Shown here in pieces: positions 9,517 through 18,398 of a DNA stretch of 64,000 nucleotides (the stretch's first letter is position 1; each line of letters opens with the position of its first letter). The DNA comes from Mesorhizobium mediterraneum. Its GTDB lineage: Bacteria > Pseudomonadota > Alphaproteobacteria > Rhizobiales > Rhizobiaceae. The position numbers and the translations under genes are program-made. The stretch covers positions 1 to 64,000 of the forward strand of contig NZ_NPKI01000025.1 in NCBI RefSeq assembly GCF_002284565.1, in the 5' to 3' direction. The notes below the pieces were generated by a model that ran no database searches, had not been told where the DNA came from, and saw only the letters and a program-made list of their open reading frames with translations.

Positions 9517-10299
9517 TCAGGCCGCCAGCGCCGCCTCCGGCGGAAGCTTCGCTCCGGTCATGAAGGCGACGGCGTCGGACATCGTATATTGCTTGGGATC
9601 GATGACACAGAGGCGACGGCCAAGCCGATGGATGTGAATGCGGTCGGCCACCTCGAAGACATGCGGCATGTTGTGCGAGATCAGCACGATCGGCAGGCCG
9701 CGCTTCTTCACGTCGAGGATCAGTTCGAGCACGCGGCGGCTCTCCTTGACGCCTAACGCCGCTGTCGGCTCATCCATGATGACCATCTTCGAGCCGAAGG
9801 CGGCGGCCCGCGCTACCGCCACGCCCTGGCGTTGGCCACCCGAGAGCGTTTCCACGGCCTGGCTGATGTTCTGGATGGTCATCAGGCCAAGTTCGGTGAG
9901 CTTGTCGCGGGCGCGCTTTTCCATGGCCGGCCGGTCGAGCATGCGCAGCCAGTCGCCCAGAAAACCCGGTTTGCGGATCTCGCGACCGAGGAACATGTTG
10001 TCGGCGATCGACAACGCCGGCGATAGCGCCAGGTTCTGGTAGACGGTTTCGATGCCGGCCTCGCGGGCCTCGATGGGCGACTTGAAGAGCACCTGCTTGC
10101 CGTCCAACTCGATGGTCCCCTCGTCCGGAATCACGGCGCCAGAGATCGCCTTGATCAGCGTCGACTTGCCTGCGCCGTTGTCGCCGATCACGGCCAGGAT
10201 TTCTCCCGGATAGAGATCGAAGTCGCAGCTATTCAGTGCGGTGACGCGGCCATAGCGCTTGACGAGGCCGCGCGCGGTGAGGATGGGCTCCTGGGTCAT
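9517..10299 (-). CDS. frcA: Fructose ABC importer, ATP-binding protein
   Basis: ATPase of a CUT2-family sugar importer. The start is the ATG at 10299, giving MTQEPIL and 260 residues; the open frame further upstream overlaps frcC. Walker A GDNGAGKST, the signature LSGGQRQGVAVARA and Walker B MVIMDEPTAALG are intact. A CUT2 ATPase normally has two fused ABC domains of about 500 residues, but FrcA of Sinorhizobium is a single 260-residue domain, matching this one. The ATG is two bases after the frcC stop. The gene order frcB-frcC-frcA, with a divergent ROK regulator and a PfkB kinase, supports the frc assignment over ribose or xylose. Confidence 0.92.
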   Translation of the reverse strand: MTQEPILTARGLVKRYGRVTALNSCDFDLYPGEILAVIGDNGAGKSTLIKAISGAVIPDEGTIELDGKQVLFKSPIEAREAGIETVYQNLALSPALSIADNMFLGREIRKPGFLGDWLRMLDRPAMEKRARDKLTELGLMTIQNISQAVETLSGGQRQGVAVARAAAFGSKMVIMDEPTAALGVKESRRVLELILDVKKRGLPIVLISHNMPHVFEVADRIHIHRLGRRLCVIDPKQYTMSDAVAFMTGAKLPPEAALAA

Positions 10300-10301
10300 G
10301 G

Positions 10302-11366
10302 TTACACCGAAACCTTTCTGATCCACTGGTCGATTGCCACGGCGCCGATAATCAGCACACCGGTAAGCAGCACTTTCCATTGCGGATCGGCGCCCAGCAT
10401 GTTGAGGCCCATCGAAACGACGCCGACGATCATAGCGCCGAACAGCGTGCCCAGAATCGACCCGCGTCCGCCGAAGAGGGAAATGCCGCCGATCACCGTC
10501 GCGGTGATCGCCTGCAAATTGTAGTCGGTTACAGCGGCGGACGGCGAGATCGAGCCGTTGCGGCCGATGGAGACCCAGGCAGCGAAAGCGGCGATCAGCC
10601 CGGCAAGGGTGTAAACCGAGATCAGCACCTTCTTGGTCTGGATGCCCGACAGTTTTGCCGCCTCCGGATCATCGCCGACGGCGTAGACATGGCGGCCCCA
10701 TGCCGTGTGATTAAGCACGTACCACAGGATCAGCACCAGCACGACCATGGCAATGACGCCGATTGTCAGCACCGCTGTGCCGATCTTGAAGTTCAGGCCA
10801 AACAGATGGAGCAGCGGCGCCTGGACGTCGACGTCGGCGTCGCGGATCGTCTCATTGGCCGAATAGATGAAGTTCGTGGCCATGACGATGTTCCAGGTGC
10901 CGAGCGTGACGATGAAGGGCGGCAGCTTCATGTAGGCGACCAGCAGCCCATTGAGCAGCCCGCAGGCCCCGCCGGCGGCAAGCCCGATCACCACCGCAAG
11001 CAAGGTCGGCAGACCATAGGTGACCGCGCAATTGCCCATGATCACGGCCGAAATCACCATGATCACGCCGATTGACAGGTCGATGCCGGCTGTAAGGATG
11101 ACCAGCGTCTGCGCGGCTCCGAGAATACCGACGATGGCAATCTGCTGCAGGATCAGCGTCAGCGTGTAGGACGAAAAGAACCGCCCTCCGATGGTGACGC
11201 CGAAGACAGCGATCGACAGAACCAGCACGATCAGCGGCACTGCAGCCGGAGTGGAATGCAAAAAATGCTGGATGCGCTTGACGATCGACGTGCCGTGCTC
11301 GTCAAAAGCAGCAACGCTTGTCTCGCTGTTCGAGAGAGCCTTTTCGAATTCCTGAACCTGAGCCAT
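10302..11366 (-). CDS. frcC: Fructose ABC importer, permease
   Basis: Inner-membrane permease of the CUT2 importer, 354 residues with about eight to ten hydrophobic segments of the BPD_transp_2 type. The segment AGIDLSIGVIMVISA, conserved in RbsC-like permeases, and the later NGSISPSAAV are visible. I place the start at the ATG at 11366 because GGAGG is positioned four bases upstream; the earlier in-frame ATG would overlap that ribosome site. It lies between frcB and frcA and is separated from frcB by 155 bases that contain a GC-rich hairpin. Confidence 0.92.
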   Translation of the reverse strand: MAQVQEFEKALSNSETSVAAFDEHGTSIVKRIQHFLHSTPAAVPLIVLVLSIAVFGVTIGGRFFSSYTLTLILQQIAIVGILGAAQTLVILTAGIDLSIGVIMVISAVIMGNCAVTYGLPTLLAVVIGLAAGGACGLLNGLLVAYMKLPPFIVTLGTWNIVMATNFIYSANETIRDADVDVQAPLLHLFGLNFKIGTAVLTIGVIAMVVLVLILWYVLNHTAWGRHVYAVGDDPEAAKLSGIQTKKVLISVYTLAGLIAAFAAWVSIGRNGSISPSAAVTDYNLQAITATVIGGISLFGGRGSILGTLFGAMIVGVVSMGLNMLGADPQWKVLLTGVLIIGAVAIDQWIRKVSV

Positions 11367-11471
11367 GTTTCCTCCCATGGGGCCTCAGCCACGCCGACGC
11401 CCGTCCAACCATTCCCGATCTGCCGCCGGAATTGTTCGCGCTTGCGATAGCGCATCGTCCGCCCGAAACGA

Positions 11472-11490
11472 CCGGGGATCAAGCCCCCGG
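11472..11490 (-). promoter_or_regulatory. GC-rich hairpin between frcB and frcC
   Basis: CCGGGG and CCCCGG arms of six bases flank a seven-base loop in the frcB-frcC spacer. There is no T tract after it on the transcribed strand. Such hairpins after a binding-protein gene often protect the upstream message and raise binding-protein levels relative to permease, which is the inferred role here. Confidence 0.45.
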
Positions 11491-11521
11491 CCGATCGGTT
11501 CTGTTGCCTGTCAGACCGGCA

Positions 11522-12556
11522 TCAGCCCCAGCACTTGGCGAGGCCTTCCTTGGTGTCGATGGACTTCACGCCTTCCGCCGGCTTGTCGGTCACGAGGTTC
11601 ACGCCCGTGTCGAAGAAATCCTTGCCTTCGGTCGGCTTGGGCTTCGTCCCATCCTTGGCGAAAGCGGCGATCGCTTCGATGCCGAGTGCCGCCATCTGGA
11701 GCGGATATTGCTGCGAGGTCGCGCCGATCACGCCCTCGGCGACCGACTTCACGCCGGGACAGCCGCCGTCAACCGAGACGATCAGCACGTTGCCTTCGAG
11801 GCCCACGGCCTTGAGCGCCTGGTAGGCGCCGACGGCTGCCGGCTCGTTGATGGTATGGATGACATTGATGCCGGGATCCTTCTGGAGAAGGTTCTCCATC
11901 GCCTTGCGGCCGCCTTCCTCGTTGCCGTTCGTGACATCGTGGCCGACGATGCGTGCATCGTCCTCATCGCCGATCTTGTTGGGATCCTTCACGTCGATGC
12001 CGTAGCCCATCATGAAGCCCTGGTCGCGCAAGACGTCGACCGTCGGTTGCGAGGGGGTCAGGTCGAGGAAGCCGATCTTGGCATCCTTCGCCTTGTCGCC
12101 GAGCGTCGCGGCGGCCCACGCGCCGATCAGCTTGCCGGCCTCCAGATTGTCGGTCGCGAAGGTCGCGTCGGCGGCGTCGAGCGGATCAAGCGGCGTGTCC
12201 AGCGCGATCACGAGCAGACCGGCGTCACGTGCCTTCTTCACCGCCGGGACGATACCCTTGGTGTCCGACGCGGTGATCAGGATGCCCTTGGCGCCGTCGG
12301 CGATGCAGCTTTCGATCGCCGCCACCTGGCTCTCGCTGTCGCCGTCGATCTTGCCTGCGTAGGCTTTAAGCTCAACGCCGAGCTCTTTGGCCTTGGCGGC
12401 CGCGCCTTCCTTCATCTTGACGAAGAACGGGTTGGTGTCGGTCTTGGTGATCAGGCAGGCGCCGACGTCGGCAGCGGACGCGGCCGAGGTGAACGCCATC
12501 AGACCCAGTCCGGCCGCGGCAAAAACGGTGGACTTCAATAGTGCTGTCTTGGTCAC
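11522..12556 (-). CDS. frcB: Fructose ABC importer, periplasmic binding protein
   Basis: Sugar-binding protein of the CUT2 importer (Peripla_BP_4). A GTG at 12556 is chosen because GGAGG precedes it at six bases and it yields a proper signal peptide: MTKTALLKS, a hydrophobic core, and a cleavage site after SAASA near residue 28. The 344-residue length is close to FrcB of Sinorhizobium. Mature features include SQVAAIESCIADGAKGI and the IALDTPLDP segment typical of ribose/fructose binders. It is the first gene of frcBCA and its promoter faces that of frcR across the palindrome at 12672-12709. Confidence 0.92.
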   Translation of the reverse strand: MTKTALLKSTVFAAAGLGLMAFTSAASAADVGACLITKTDTNPFFVKMKEGAAAKAKELGVELKAYAGKIDGDSESQVAAIESCIADGAKGILITASDTKGIVPAVKKARDAGLLVIALDTPLDPLDAADATFATDNLEAGKLIGAWAAATLGDKAKDAKIGFLDLTPSQPTVDVLRDQGFMMGYGIDVKDPNKIGDEDDARIVGHDVTNGNEEGGRKAMENLLQKDPGINVIHTINEPAAVGAYQALKAVGLEGNVLIVSVDGGCPGVKSVAEGVIGATSQQYPLQMAALGIEAIAAFAKDGTKPKPTEGKDFFDTGVNLVTDKPAEGVKSIDTKEGLAKCWG

Positions 12557-12671
12557 GATTTTCCTCCCAGTGGAACCATTTCGGATGCCGGCCAACCGGC
12601 ATCCGCACAAGCATCCAGACGACTTCTCCCGGCGTGGACGCCTGGCCCAACACAACACCAGGCCGAGGTTT

Positions 12672-12709
12672 CTGTCAATAATTAAATCACTCTTATTTAT
12701 TATTGACAG
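12672..12709. promoter_or_regulatory. Candidate FrcR operator with divergent -35 boxes
   Basis: A 38-base inverted repeat lies between frcB and frcR: left arm CTGTCAATAATTAAA, nine-base spacer, right arm TTTATTATTGACAG. The arms match over at least eleven bases. Each outer arm contains TTGACA reading outwards (12703-12708 on plus, 12678-12673 on minus), 17 bases from weak -10 candidates (CATTCT at 12726-12731; TTGTGT at 12655-12650). A ROK repressor bound here would cover both -35 boxes. ROK proteins typically bind AT-rich palindromes. Binding by FrcR is inferred. Confidence 0.7.
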
Positions 12710-12772
12710 GACTGCATCGTTCACTCATTCTGGCCCCAATAGCTTTGAGGGGAAACGACGGGAGGAACAAGG

Positions 12773-13999
12773 GTGGAGACCGGCATTACGGGGCACGGTT
12801 CGCCCGAGGCAGCCGAAAGCCGCATTCATCGCGGCACCAACCAGAGCGGCATGCGAGACCACAATGAGCGGCTGGTGCTGTCTCTGGTGCGTCGGCACGG
12901 CAGCCTGGCCAAGTCCGACATTGCGCGCATGACCGGACTTTCGGCTCAGACAGTTTCCGTCATCATGCGCGAGCTCGAGGTGGACAAGCTCCTTGTCCGC
13001 CAGGCGCCGTTGCGCGGCAAGATCGGCCAACCCTCCATTCCGATGGCGCTCAATCCCGATGGCGCCTATTTCATCGGCCTGAAGATCGGCCGTCGCAGCG
13101 CCGAACTCGTGCTGATCGACTTTCTCGGCAATGTACGCTCGATGCTGCAGCATTCCTACCGCTATCCGGCACCGCGCGAGACGGTCGAATTCGTCACCTC
13201 CGGCATGAAGACGATGCGCGGCGAGCTCACCCCGGCGCAGGACAAGCGCATTGCCGGGCTCGGTATCGCCATGCCGTTCGAATTGTGGAACTGGGCCGAT
13301 ACGGCAGGTGCGCCGCGCGACGTCATGGACGAATGGCGCCACCGCGACATCCGCGCCGATATCCAGGCGCAGTGCGAATTCCCCGTCTATCTGCAGAATG
13401 ATGCCACCTCGGCTTGCGGCGCCGAGCTGGTGTTCGGCAAGGCGGGTGCGGCGCGCGACTTCGTCTATTTCTATATCGGTGCCTTCGCCGGCGGCGGCAT
13501 CGTGCTCAACGGTCACCTTTTTGGCGGGCCGACCGGCAATGCCGGCGCGCTGGGTTCGATGCCGGTGCCCGGACCGGACGGCAAGCCGACCCAACTGATC
13601 GACGTGGCGTCGATCGCCATGCTGGAAAAGGCGCTCAACGCGCGCGGTGTCGAGGCCTCGCATCTGTGGACGTCACCGGAGGATTGGGGCGAGATCGGCG
13701 TCGAGCTTGACGACTGGATCGCCTGCGCCTCACAAGCGCTCGCCTATGCCATCGTGGCAGCATCCTCGGTTATCGATTTCGAGGCAGCGGTGATCGACGG
13801 ATGGATGCCGAAGGCCGTGCGGCGCCGGCTCGTCGATGCCGTTGTCGAAGCCATCGGCAACATCGACGGCGAAGGCCTGAACCTCCCAGCCGTTCGCGAG
13901 GGCACTGTCGGTATTCATGCACGTGCCCTGGGCGGCGCCAGCCTGCCGCTTTCCGAGCGCTTCCTCATCGGTTCGACGACGATTTCCAGGAGTGCTTGA
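12773..13999 (+). CDS. frcR: ROK-family transcriptional repressor of the frc locus
   Basis: A 408-residue regulator with an N-terminal winged helix-turn-helix (about residues 38-75, GSLAKSDIARMTGLSAQTVS) and a C-terminal ROK sugar-kinase-like domain with the glycine-rich AGGGIVLNGHLFGGPTGNAG segment. The start is a GTG at 12773 with GGGAGG about eight bases upstream. It is divergent from frcBCA and followed by the kinase frcK, the arrangement expected of a local fructose-responsive repressor. The inducer is not readable from sequence; fructose or its phosphate is the inference from the neighbours. Confidence 0.87.
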   Translation: METGITGHGSPEAAESRIHRGTNQSGMRDHNERLVLSLVRRHGSLAKSDIARMTGLSAQTVSVIMRELEVDKLLVRQAPLRGKIGQPSIPMALNPDGAYFIGLKIGRRSAELVLIDFLGNVRSMLQHSYRYPAPRETVEFVTSGMKTMRGELTPAQDKRIAGLGIAMPFELWNWADTAGAPRDVMDEWRHRDIRADIQAQCEFPVYLQNDATSACGAELVFGKAGAARDFVYFYIGAFAGGGIVLNGHLFGGPTGNAGALGSMPVPGPDGKPTQLIDVASIAMLEKALNARGVEASHLWTSPEDWGEIGVELDDWIACASQALAYAIVAASSVIDFEAAVIDGWMPKAVRRRLVDAVVEAIGNIDGEGLNLPAVREGTVGIHARALGGASLPLSERFLIGSTTISRSA

Positions 14000-14161
14000 G
14001 TTTGCTGGTCGGAATGGTTGCAAGGCGGTTGCGCTTGCCGGCGCCGGCTTCTATCTACGGGTCAGATCCGCGCACGCGATCGTCGCGACAAACGAGCCGT
14101 AGCTCTACGCCAACATCATCATCCGCAAGGGTGTGATCTATCCGCCGGAGAACTGCAAATC

Positions 14162-15085
14162 ATGATCCTCTGTTGCGGCGAAGCCCTGATCGACATGCTG
14201 CCGCGTACCACGACGGAGGGCGAGCCGGCCTTTGCCCCCTATGTCGGCGGCGCGGTGTTCAACACCGCTATTGCGCTCGGCAGGCTGGGAGCACCCGCCG
14301 GTTTCTTTTCCGGCCTGTCGTCGGACCTGTTCGGCGGCCAGTTCAGGGACGCACTGGGAGAGAGCAAGGTCAGTTCCACCTATGCGCACACATCTCCCCG
14401 GCCGACCACGCTTGCCTTCGTGCGGCTGGACAACGGCCAGGCGACCTACACGTTCTACGATGAAAACACAGCCGGACGCATGCTGACCGTCGACGATCTG
14501 CCGAAACTCGGCAGCGAGATCGAAGCCATGCTGTTCGGCGCCATCAGCCTGATCTCGGAGCCGGCCGGATCGGCCTACGAGGAATTCATGCGGCGCGAGC
14601 ATAAGCGCCGCGTCATGATGCTCGACCCCAACATTCGGCCCAATTTCATCCCTGACAAGGCCAAGCATCTCCGGCGCATCCGCTCTATGATGGCGATGGC
14701 CGACATCGTGAAACTGTCGGATGAGGACCTCAACTGGTTCGGCGAAGCCGGCTCGCACGAAGACGTCGTCCGCAACTGGCTGGATCGCGGCCCGACCCTG
14801 ATCGTCGTCACCCATGGCAGCGAAGGCGCTGCCGGCTACACCAGGGATCACAAGGTCACGGTCGTGCCGGACAAGGTCGAGGTGGTCGATACGGTCGGCG
14901 CCGGCGACACGTTCAACGCCGGCATCCTGGCCTCGCTGCACGAGCAAGGCCTGCTGTCGAAGGAGGCGATCGCCAATCTGCCGGAAGACGCCATCCACAA
15001 GGCGCTGACGCTCGGCGCCAAGGCTGCGGCGGTTACCGTGTCGCGAGCCGGCGCCAATCCGCCATGGCGGCACGAAATCGCCTGA
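14162..15085 (+). CDS. frcK: PfkB-family sugar kinase (fructokinase-like)
   Basis: Phosphorylates a sugar, most likely fructose entering through FrcBCA. The start at 14162 (MILCCGEALIDMLP) follows a GGAG site, and the protein has 307 residues, normal for the family. PfkB signature 2 is intact: DTVGAGDTFNAG at residues 243-254, with D249 as catalytic base; the N-terminal GG motif is at 29-30. It follows frcR by 162 bases on the same strand. That spacer shows a possible coding remnant discussed under findings. Substrate is inferred from context. Confidence 0.88.
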   Translation: MILCCGEALIDMLPRTTTEGEPAFAPYVGGAVFNTAIALGRLGAPAGFFSGLSSDLFGGQFRDALGESKVSSTYAHTSPRPTTLAFVRLDNGQATYTFYDENTAGRMLTVDDLPKLGSEIEAMLFGAISLISEPAGSAYEEFMRREHKRRVMMLDPNIRPNFIPDKAKHLRRIRSMMAMADIVKLSDEDLNWFGEAGSHEDVVRNWLDRGPTLIVVTHGSEGAAGYTRDHKVTVVPDKVEVVDTVGAGDTFNAGILASLHEQGLLSKEAIANLPEDAIHKALTLGAKAAAVTVSRAGANPPWRHEIA

Positions 15086-15331
15086 TTGCACGGCGATACA
15101 CCCAGCTTGGCGATCACTTTATGTTTCGCCGGCCGGACGCGACGCGATATGAAAACCAAATGATGCCTGACGAAGCCCGGATTTCCGGCATCTTCAAAGG
15201 GCACCTCGGAAATCAGAGGTAACAGGCTGCGACACTTGAGCAATTCGCGGTTTGGTTCGTGCAGCTTTCTCGGCTGGCGCAACTCTGATACCAGCGGCCG
15301 GTTATCTGGCTAGTACCGTTTTGAGGCCGAC

Positions 15332-16474
15332 ATGCAGTTCATCGATCTTGGCGCGCAGCGCGAACGAATCCGCGACAGGCTGAAAGTGGCGATCGACCGC
15401 GTCGTCGATGAGGGACGCTATATTCTGGGACCTGAGGTCACCGAATTCGAAAATAAGCTCGCCGCCTATATCGGCACCAAGCATGTCGTCGCCTGCGCCA
15501 ACGGCACCGACGCGCTGCTGTTGCCGCTGTTTGCGGCCGGCATCGGCCCAGGCGACGCGGTGTTCGTGCCGAGCTTCACCTTCGCCGCCACGGCGGAAGT
15601 GGTGGCGCTGGCCAAGGCCGAGCCGGTTTTCGTCGATGTCGATCCCAATACCTACAACATCGACATCGCCAGCCTCGAGGCTGCCATCGCCATGATCAAG
15701 GCGGAAGGCCGGCTGAAGCCAAGGGCGATCATTCCCGTCGACCTGTTCGGGCTTGCCGCCGACTACGAGGCGATCATGGCGATCGCCAACCGCGAAGGGC
15801 TGATGGTTATCGAGGATGCTGCCCAGTCGATGGGCGGCTCGATCGACGGCAAGATGTGCGGTTCGTTCGGCGCGGTCGGCTCGACCAGCTTCTACCCGGC
15901 AAAGCCGCTCGGCTGCTATGGTGACGGGGGCGCGATGTTCACCAATGACGATGCGCTGGCCGAACAGCTCCGCTCGTTCGCCTTCCACGGCAAGGGCGAA
16001 ACCCAGTATGACAATGTCCGCGTCGGCATCAATTCGCGGCTCGACACGTTGCAGGCGGCGATCCTGATCGAGAAGCTGGCCATTCTCGAAGACGAGATGG
16101 TTGCCCGGCAAGCGGTTGCAAATCGTTACGCCGAAGGGCTCGGCGACATCCTCAAGGCGGCGCGCAACCTGGACGGCGGCCGTTCGGCCTGGGCGCAATA
16201 CGCCGTCGAGACGCCGAAGCGCGACGGGCTCAAGGCGCATCTCGGCGAAAAGGGTATTCCTTCGGTCATCTATTACGTGAAGCCGCTGCACAGCCAGATC
16301 GCCTACCGCGACTATCCGCGCACGCCGTCCGGTCTTGCCGTTTCGGAGGAGCTGCCAAAGCGGATTCTCTGCCTGCCCATGCACCCTTACCTGAGCGAAG
16401 CCGATCAGGACCGGATCATCGAGACGATCCGCAACTATATCGGCTCGAATTCGGCGGACGTCGCCGCAGCGTAG
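15332..16474 (+). CDS. DegT/DnrJ/EryC1/StrS family sugar aminotransferase
   Basis: A PLP-dependent enzyme of the family that aminates nucleotide-linked keto-sugars for O antigens and exopolysaccharides. It has 380 residues. The family elements are in order: ANGTDALLL (cofactor phosphate binding, 56-64), EDAAQSMGG (161-169, with the Asp that holds the pyridine nitrogen) and SFYPAKPLGCYGDGG, where K191 is the Schiff-base lysine. The gene stands alone, 246 bases after frcK and convergent with vapBC, about 5 kb before the polysaccharide block. Its sugar substrate cannot be read from sequence; a 3-keto or 4-keto nucleotide sugar for the nearby pathways is plausible. Confidence 0.9.
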   Translation: MQFIDLGAQRERIRDRLKVAIDRVVDEGRYILGPEVTEFENKLAAYIGTKHVVACANGTDALLLPLFAAGIGPGDAVFVPSFTFAATAEVVALAKAEPVFVDVDPNTYNIDIASLEAAIAMIKAEGRLKPRAIIPVDLFGLAADYEAIMAIANREGLMVIEDAAQSMGGSIDGKMCGSFGAVGSTSFYPAKPLGCYGDGGAMFTNDDALAEQLRSFAFHGKGETQYDNVRVGINSRLDTLQAAILIEKLAILEDEMVARQAVANRYAEGLGDILKAARNLDGGRSAWAQYAVETPKRDGLKAHLGEKGIPSVIYYVKPLHSQIAYRDYPRTPSGLAVSEELPKRILCLPMHPYLSEADQDRIIETIRNYIGSNSADVAAA

Positions 16475-16612
16475 AGCTTCACGCGCGCGATCACAGTCTA
16501 GCCGGTATGCCTTCCAGCAGCACGCCGATCGCGGCATCAACAGGCGTCAGTTGCGACGACGCGCTTCCCCGGCGCCAGCGCATGGCGGAGGCCGCCCTCC
16601 CCTTCCGATATC

Positions 16613-17041
16613 TCAAGTCTTGGCACCCACAGTCGCGACATCGGTAAGCGCAAATCCCGCATCTATGGTCAGGATCGGCGCTTGGTAGGATTTCGCGGTG
16701 GCATAATGGAAGCAATCGGCAAGATTGAGCGCACTATTGCGTTCAGCGTCCGGATAGCGGTGCCGTCCATAGCGATCGAAGGCTTGCAGCGCGGCGGTCA
16801 ACTCACGGCTCGAAATCGCCAGAACCTCGACCCCAGCCGCTTCAAGGAACTCCTGCACTCGCGCTTCAGCTTCTGCCATGGGAATGCGCTTTTTGCGAAA
16901 CAGCCCAACAGTCGCTTCCCATGCAGCCACGACCGATGTGATCGGCCGCGGCGAGCGCGCGGCATCTAGCGCCGCCGCAAGGTTCTCGGCCCCAGGCTCT
17001 TCCGTCACAATTGCGATGATTGCCGACGCATCGACGAACAT
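16613..17041 (-). CDS. vapC: VapC-type PIN-domain ribonuclease toxin
   Basis: A 142-residue PIN-domain protein, the usual size for VapC toxins, which cleave specific RNAs with a Mg-dependent acidic site. The four acidic residues expected in the site are visible: D4, E42, D109 (in NLADC) and D127 (in TIDAGF). The ATG shares one base with the vapB stop (TGATG), so toxin translation depends on the antitoxin gene. The pair lies between unrelated metabolic genes, a common setting for a mobile toxin-antitoxin module. The target RNA is unknown. Confidence 0.92.
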   Translation of the reverse strand: MFVDASAIIAIVTEEPGAENLAAALDAARSPRPITSVVAAWEATVGLFRKKRIPMAEAEARVQEFLEAAGVEVLAISSRELTAALQAFDRYGRHRYPDAERNSALNLADCFHYATAKSYQAPILTIDAGFALTDVATVGAKT

Positions 17042-17280
17042 CAGTAGTCGCCGCTGAGGTCATCGAAAAACGCCCGGTCTGCCGCAAGGCCGGTGTCCGG
17101 ATAGGCCGCAATTTTCGCGCGCAAAGGCTTCAGCCGCTCCCACAGAGGGATCGCCTCCTCGGCACGGCGCAGTTCGTTTTCCAGGGCCAGCTTCACGGCA
17201 GCCGTCTTGTTCAACCGCGTGCGCGCCGCCAATTTTTCGGCAAGCATATTTACCTCTTCACTGCGAATGTTGAGCGGCAT
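17041..17280 (-). CDS. vapB: VapB-type antitoxin
   Basis: A 79-residue antitoxin starting MPLNIRSEEVNMLAEKLA, a form typical of the small Rv0623/PSK-type VapB family, with the N-terminal ribbon-helix-helix dimer and DNA-binding region and a C-terminal tail that would wrap the toxin. The ATG at 17280 has AGGAG upstream. The open frame continues upstream for 21 codons without support. The stop overlaps the vapC start by one base. It should repress its own promoter with the toxin as co-repressor, which is family knowledge. Confidence 0.88.
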   Translation of the reverse strand: MPLNIRSEEVNMLAEKLAARTRLNKTAAVKLALENELRRAEEAIPLWERLKPLRAKIAAYPDTGLAADRAFFDDLSGDY

Positions 17281-17599
17281 AGCGAATTCTCCTATGTGTA
17301 GACGTACATATAGAAACGCCAACACGTGATGGCAACCGCCCATCAGGAGAGCATAAGGTTTTGTGTGCGGCGGAATGCGAACGTAGCCAAGAAGAACCTG
17401 TTCTTGGGGCCACGTCTGATTGCCCGCGGCCGGTCATGTATTTTAACTCGAGCGGCGATGTTTTGGGCGAAATCGTTTCGTCGAAGAGTTCTGTGCGCCA
17501 GATGCCACGACCGAAGCGGGGATCGTGACGCGCGGTCTCAGCCGGATTTATGCTTCGCACGGCGATCCACGCCCTGCAGGGCTAGCGACGTTATAATCG
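17281..17599. other. Spacer between vapBC and cysQ
   Basis: This 319-base stretch should contain the vapBC promoter at its left end. I see no gene, repeat or RNA in it. One minus-strand reading includes DPRFGRGIWRTELFDE, which looks protein-like, but I cannot assign it to a family. Confidence 0.4.
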
Positions 17600-18388
17600 T
17601 CAGGTTGGCCCGACTGCCTTGCCGCTGGCTATGAAATGCGGATTGGCGAAGTCCTCGTCATCGCTCTGATTGCGCTTGCCGTAGGCCAGCGGTTTGCCAT
17701 CAAGCGTGCGCGTCATGCCGCCGGCGGCGCGCAGCACCGCATCGCCGGCCGCGGTATCCCATTCCATGGTGCGGCCGAAGCGCGGATAGACGTCGGCCTC
17801 GGCGCCGGCGACAAGACAGAATTTCAGCGACGAGCCGACCGAGACGATCTCGGCAGCGCCTACCGTGCGGATATAGGCTTCGGTCTCGGGCGTGTTGTGG
17901 GACCGGCTGGCGACGATGGTCAGTGGCGCCACACCGGCCCTGGCCGAAATCGGCCGACGGCCGATGATCTGGTAGTCGCCATCGACTTCGATTGCTTCCG
18001 CCCTGCCCGGCCGGCCGGAAAAAAAGCGTCCGGTGCATGGCGCAAAGACCACGCCGATCTCCGGCACGCCGTGGCGGACGAGCGCGATGTTGACGGTGAA
18101 GTCGGTCCTGCGGTTGACGAATTCCTTGGTGCCGTCGAGCGGATCCACCAGAAAAAAGGCGTCGTCGAGGTCGGGCGGCACGATGCCGGCCGATGCCTCT
18201 TCCTCAGCCACGCAATGGATGTCGGGGAACGCGGCGCGCAAGCCGGCGAGGATGATCTTTTCGCTCTCGCGATCGGCCTCGGTCACCGGCGAGCTGTCTG
18301 ATTTCTGATCGACCGCGCAACCAGCATCGAAAACCCGCATCACCTCTCGCCCCGCCGCCAAGGCAAGGCGCTCGAACACGCCGAGCAT
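17600..18388 (-). CDS. cysQ: 3'(2'),5'-bisphosphate nucleotidase (PAP phosphatase)
   Basis: Hydrolyses 3'-phosphoadenosine-5'-phosphate, the by-product of PAPS use, to AMP. It belongs to the inositol-monophosphatase superfamily: metal-binding EEE, then DPLDGTKEF and, near the C terminus, WDTAAGDAVLRAAGG are all present. The ATG at 18388 gives 262 residues. A TTG at 18436 is possible but would overlap the end of cysNC by 38 bases, and neither start has a strong ribosome site. It is the third gene after cysD and cysNC. PAP removal beside PAPS synthesis is what a cell doing sulfotransfer needs. Confidence 0.92.
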   Translation of the reverse strand: MLGVFERLALAAGREVMRVFDAGCAVDQKSDSSPVTEADRESEKIILAGLRAAFPDIHCVAEEEASAGIVPPDLDDAFFLVDPLDGTKEFVNRRTDFTVNIALVRHGVPEIGVVFAPCTGRFFSGRPGRAEAIEVDGDYQIIGRRPISARAGVAPLTIVASRSHNTPETEAYIRTVGAAEIVSVGSSLKFCLVAGAEADVYPRFGRTMEWDTAAGDAVLRAAGGMTRTLDGKPLAYGKRNQSDDEDFANPHFIASGKAVGPT

Positions 18389-18398
18389 CGCTTCGTCG

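Noticed and set aside
12725..16540. Long minus-strand frames opposite frcR, frcK and the aminotransferase.
   Set aside because: Shadows of real plus-strand genes; no motifs and no ribosome sites.
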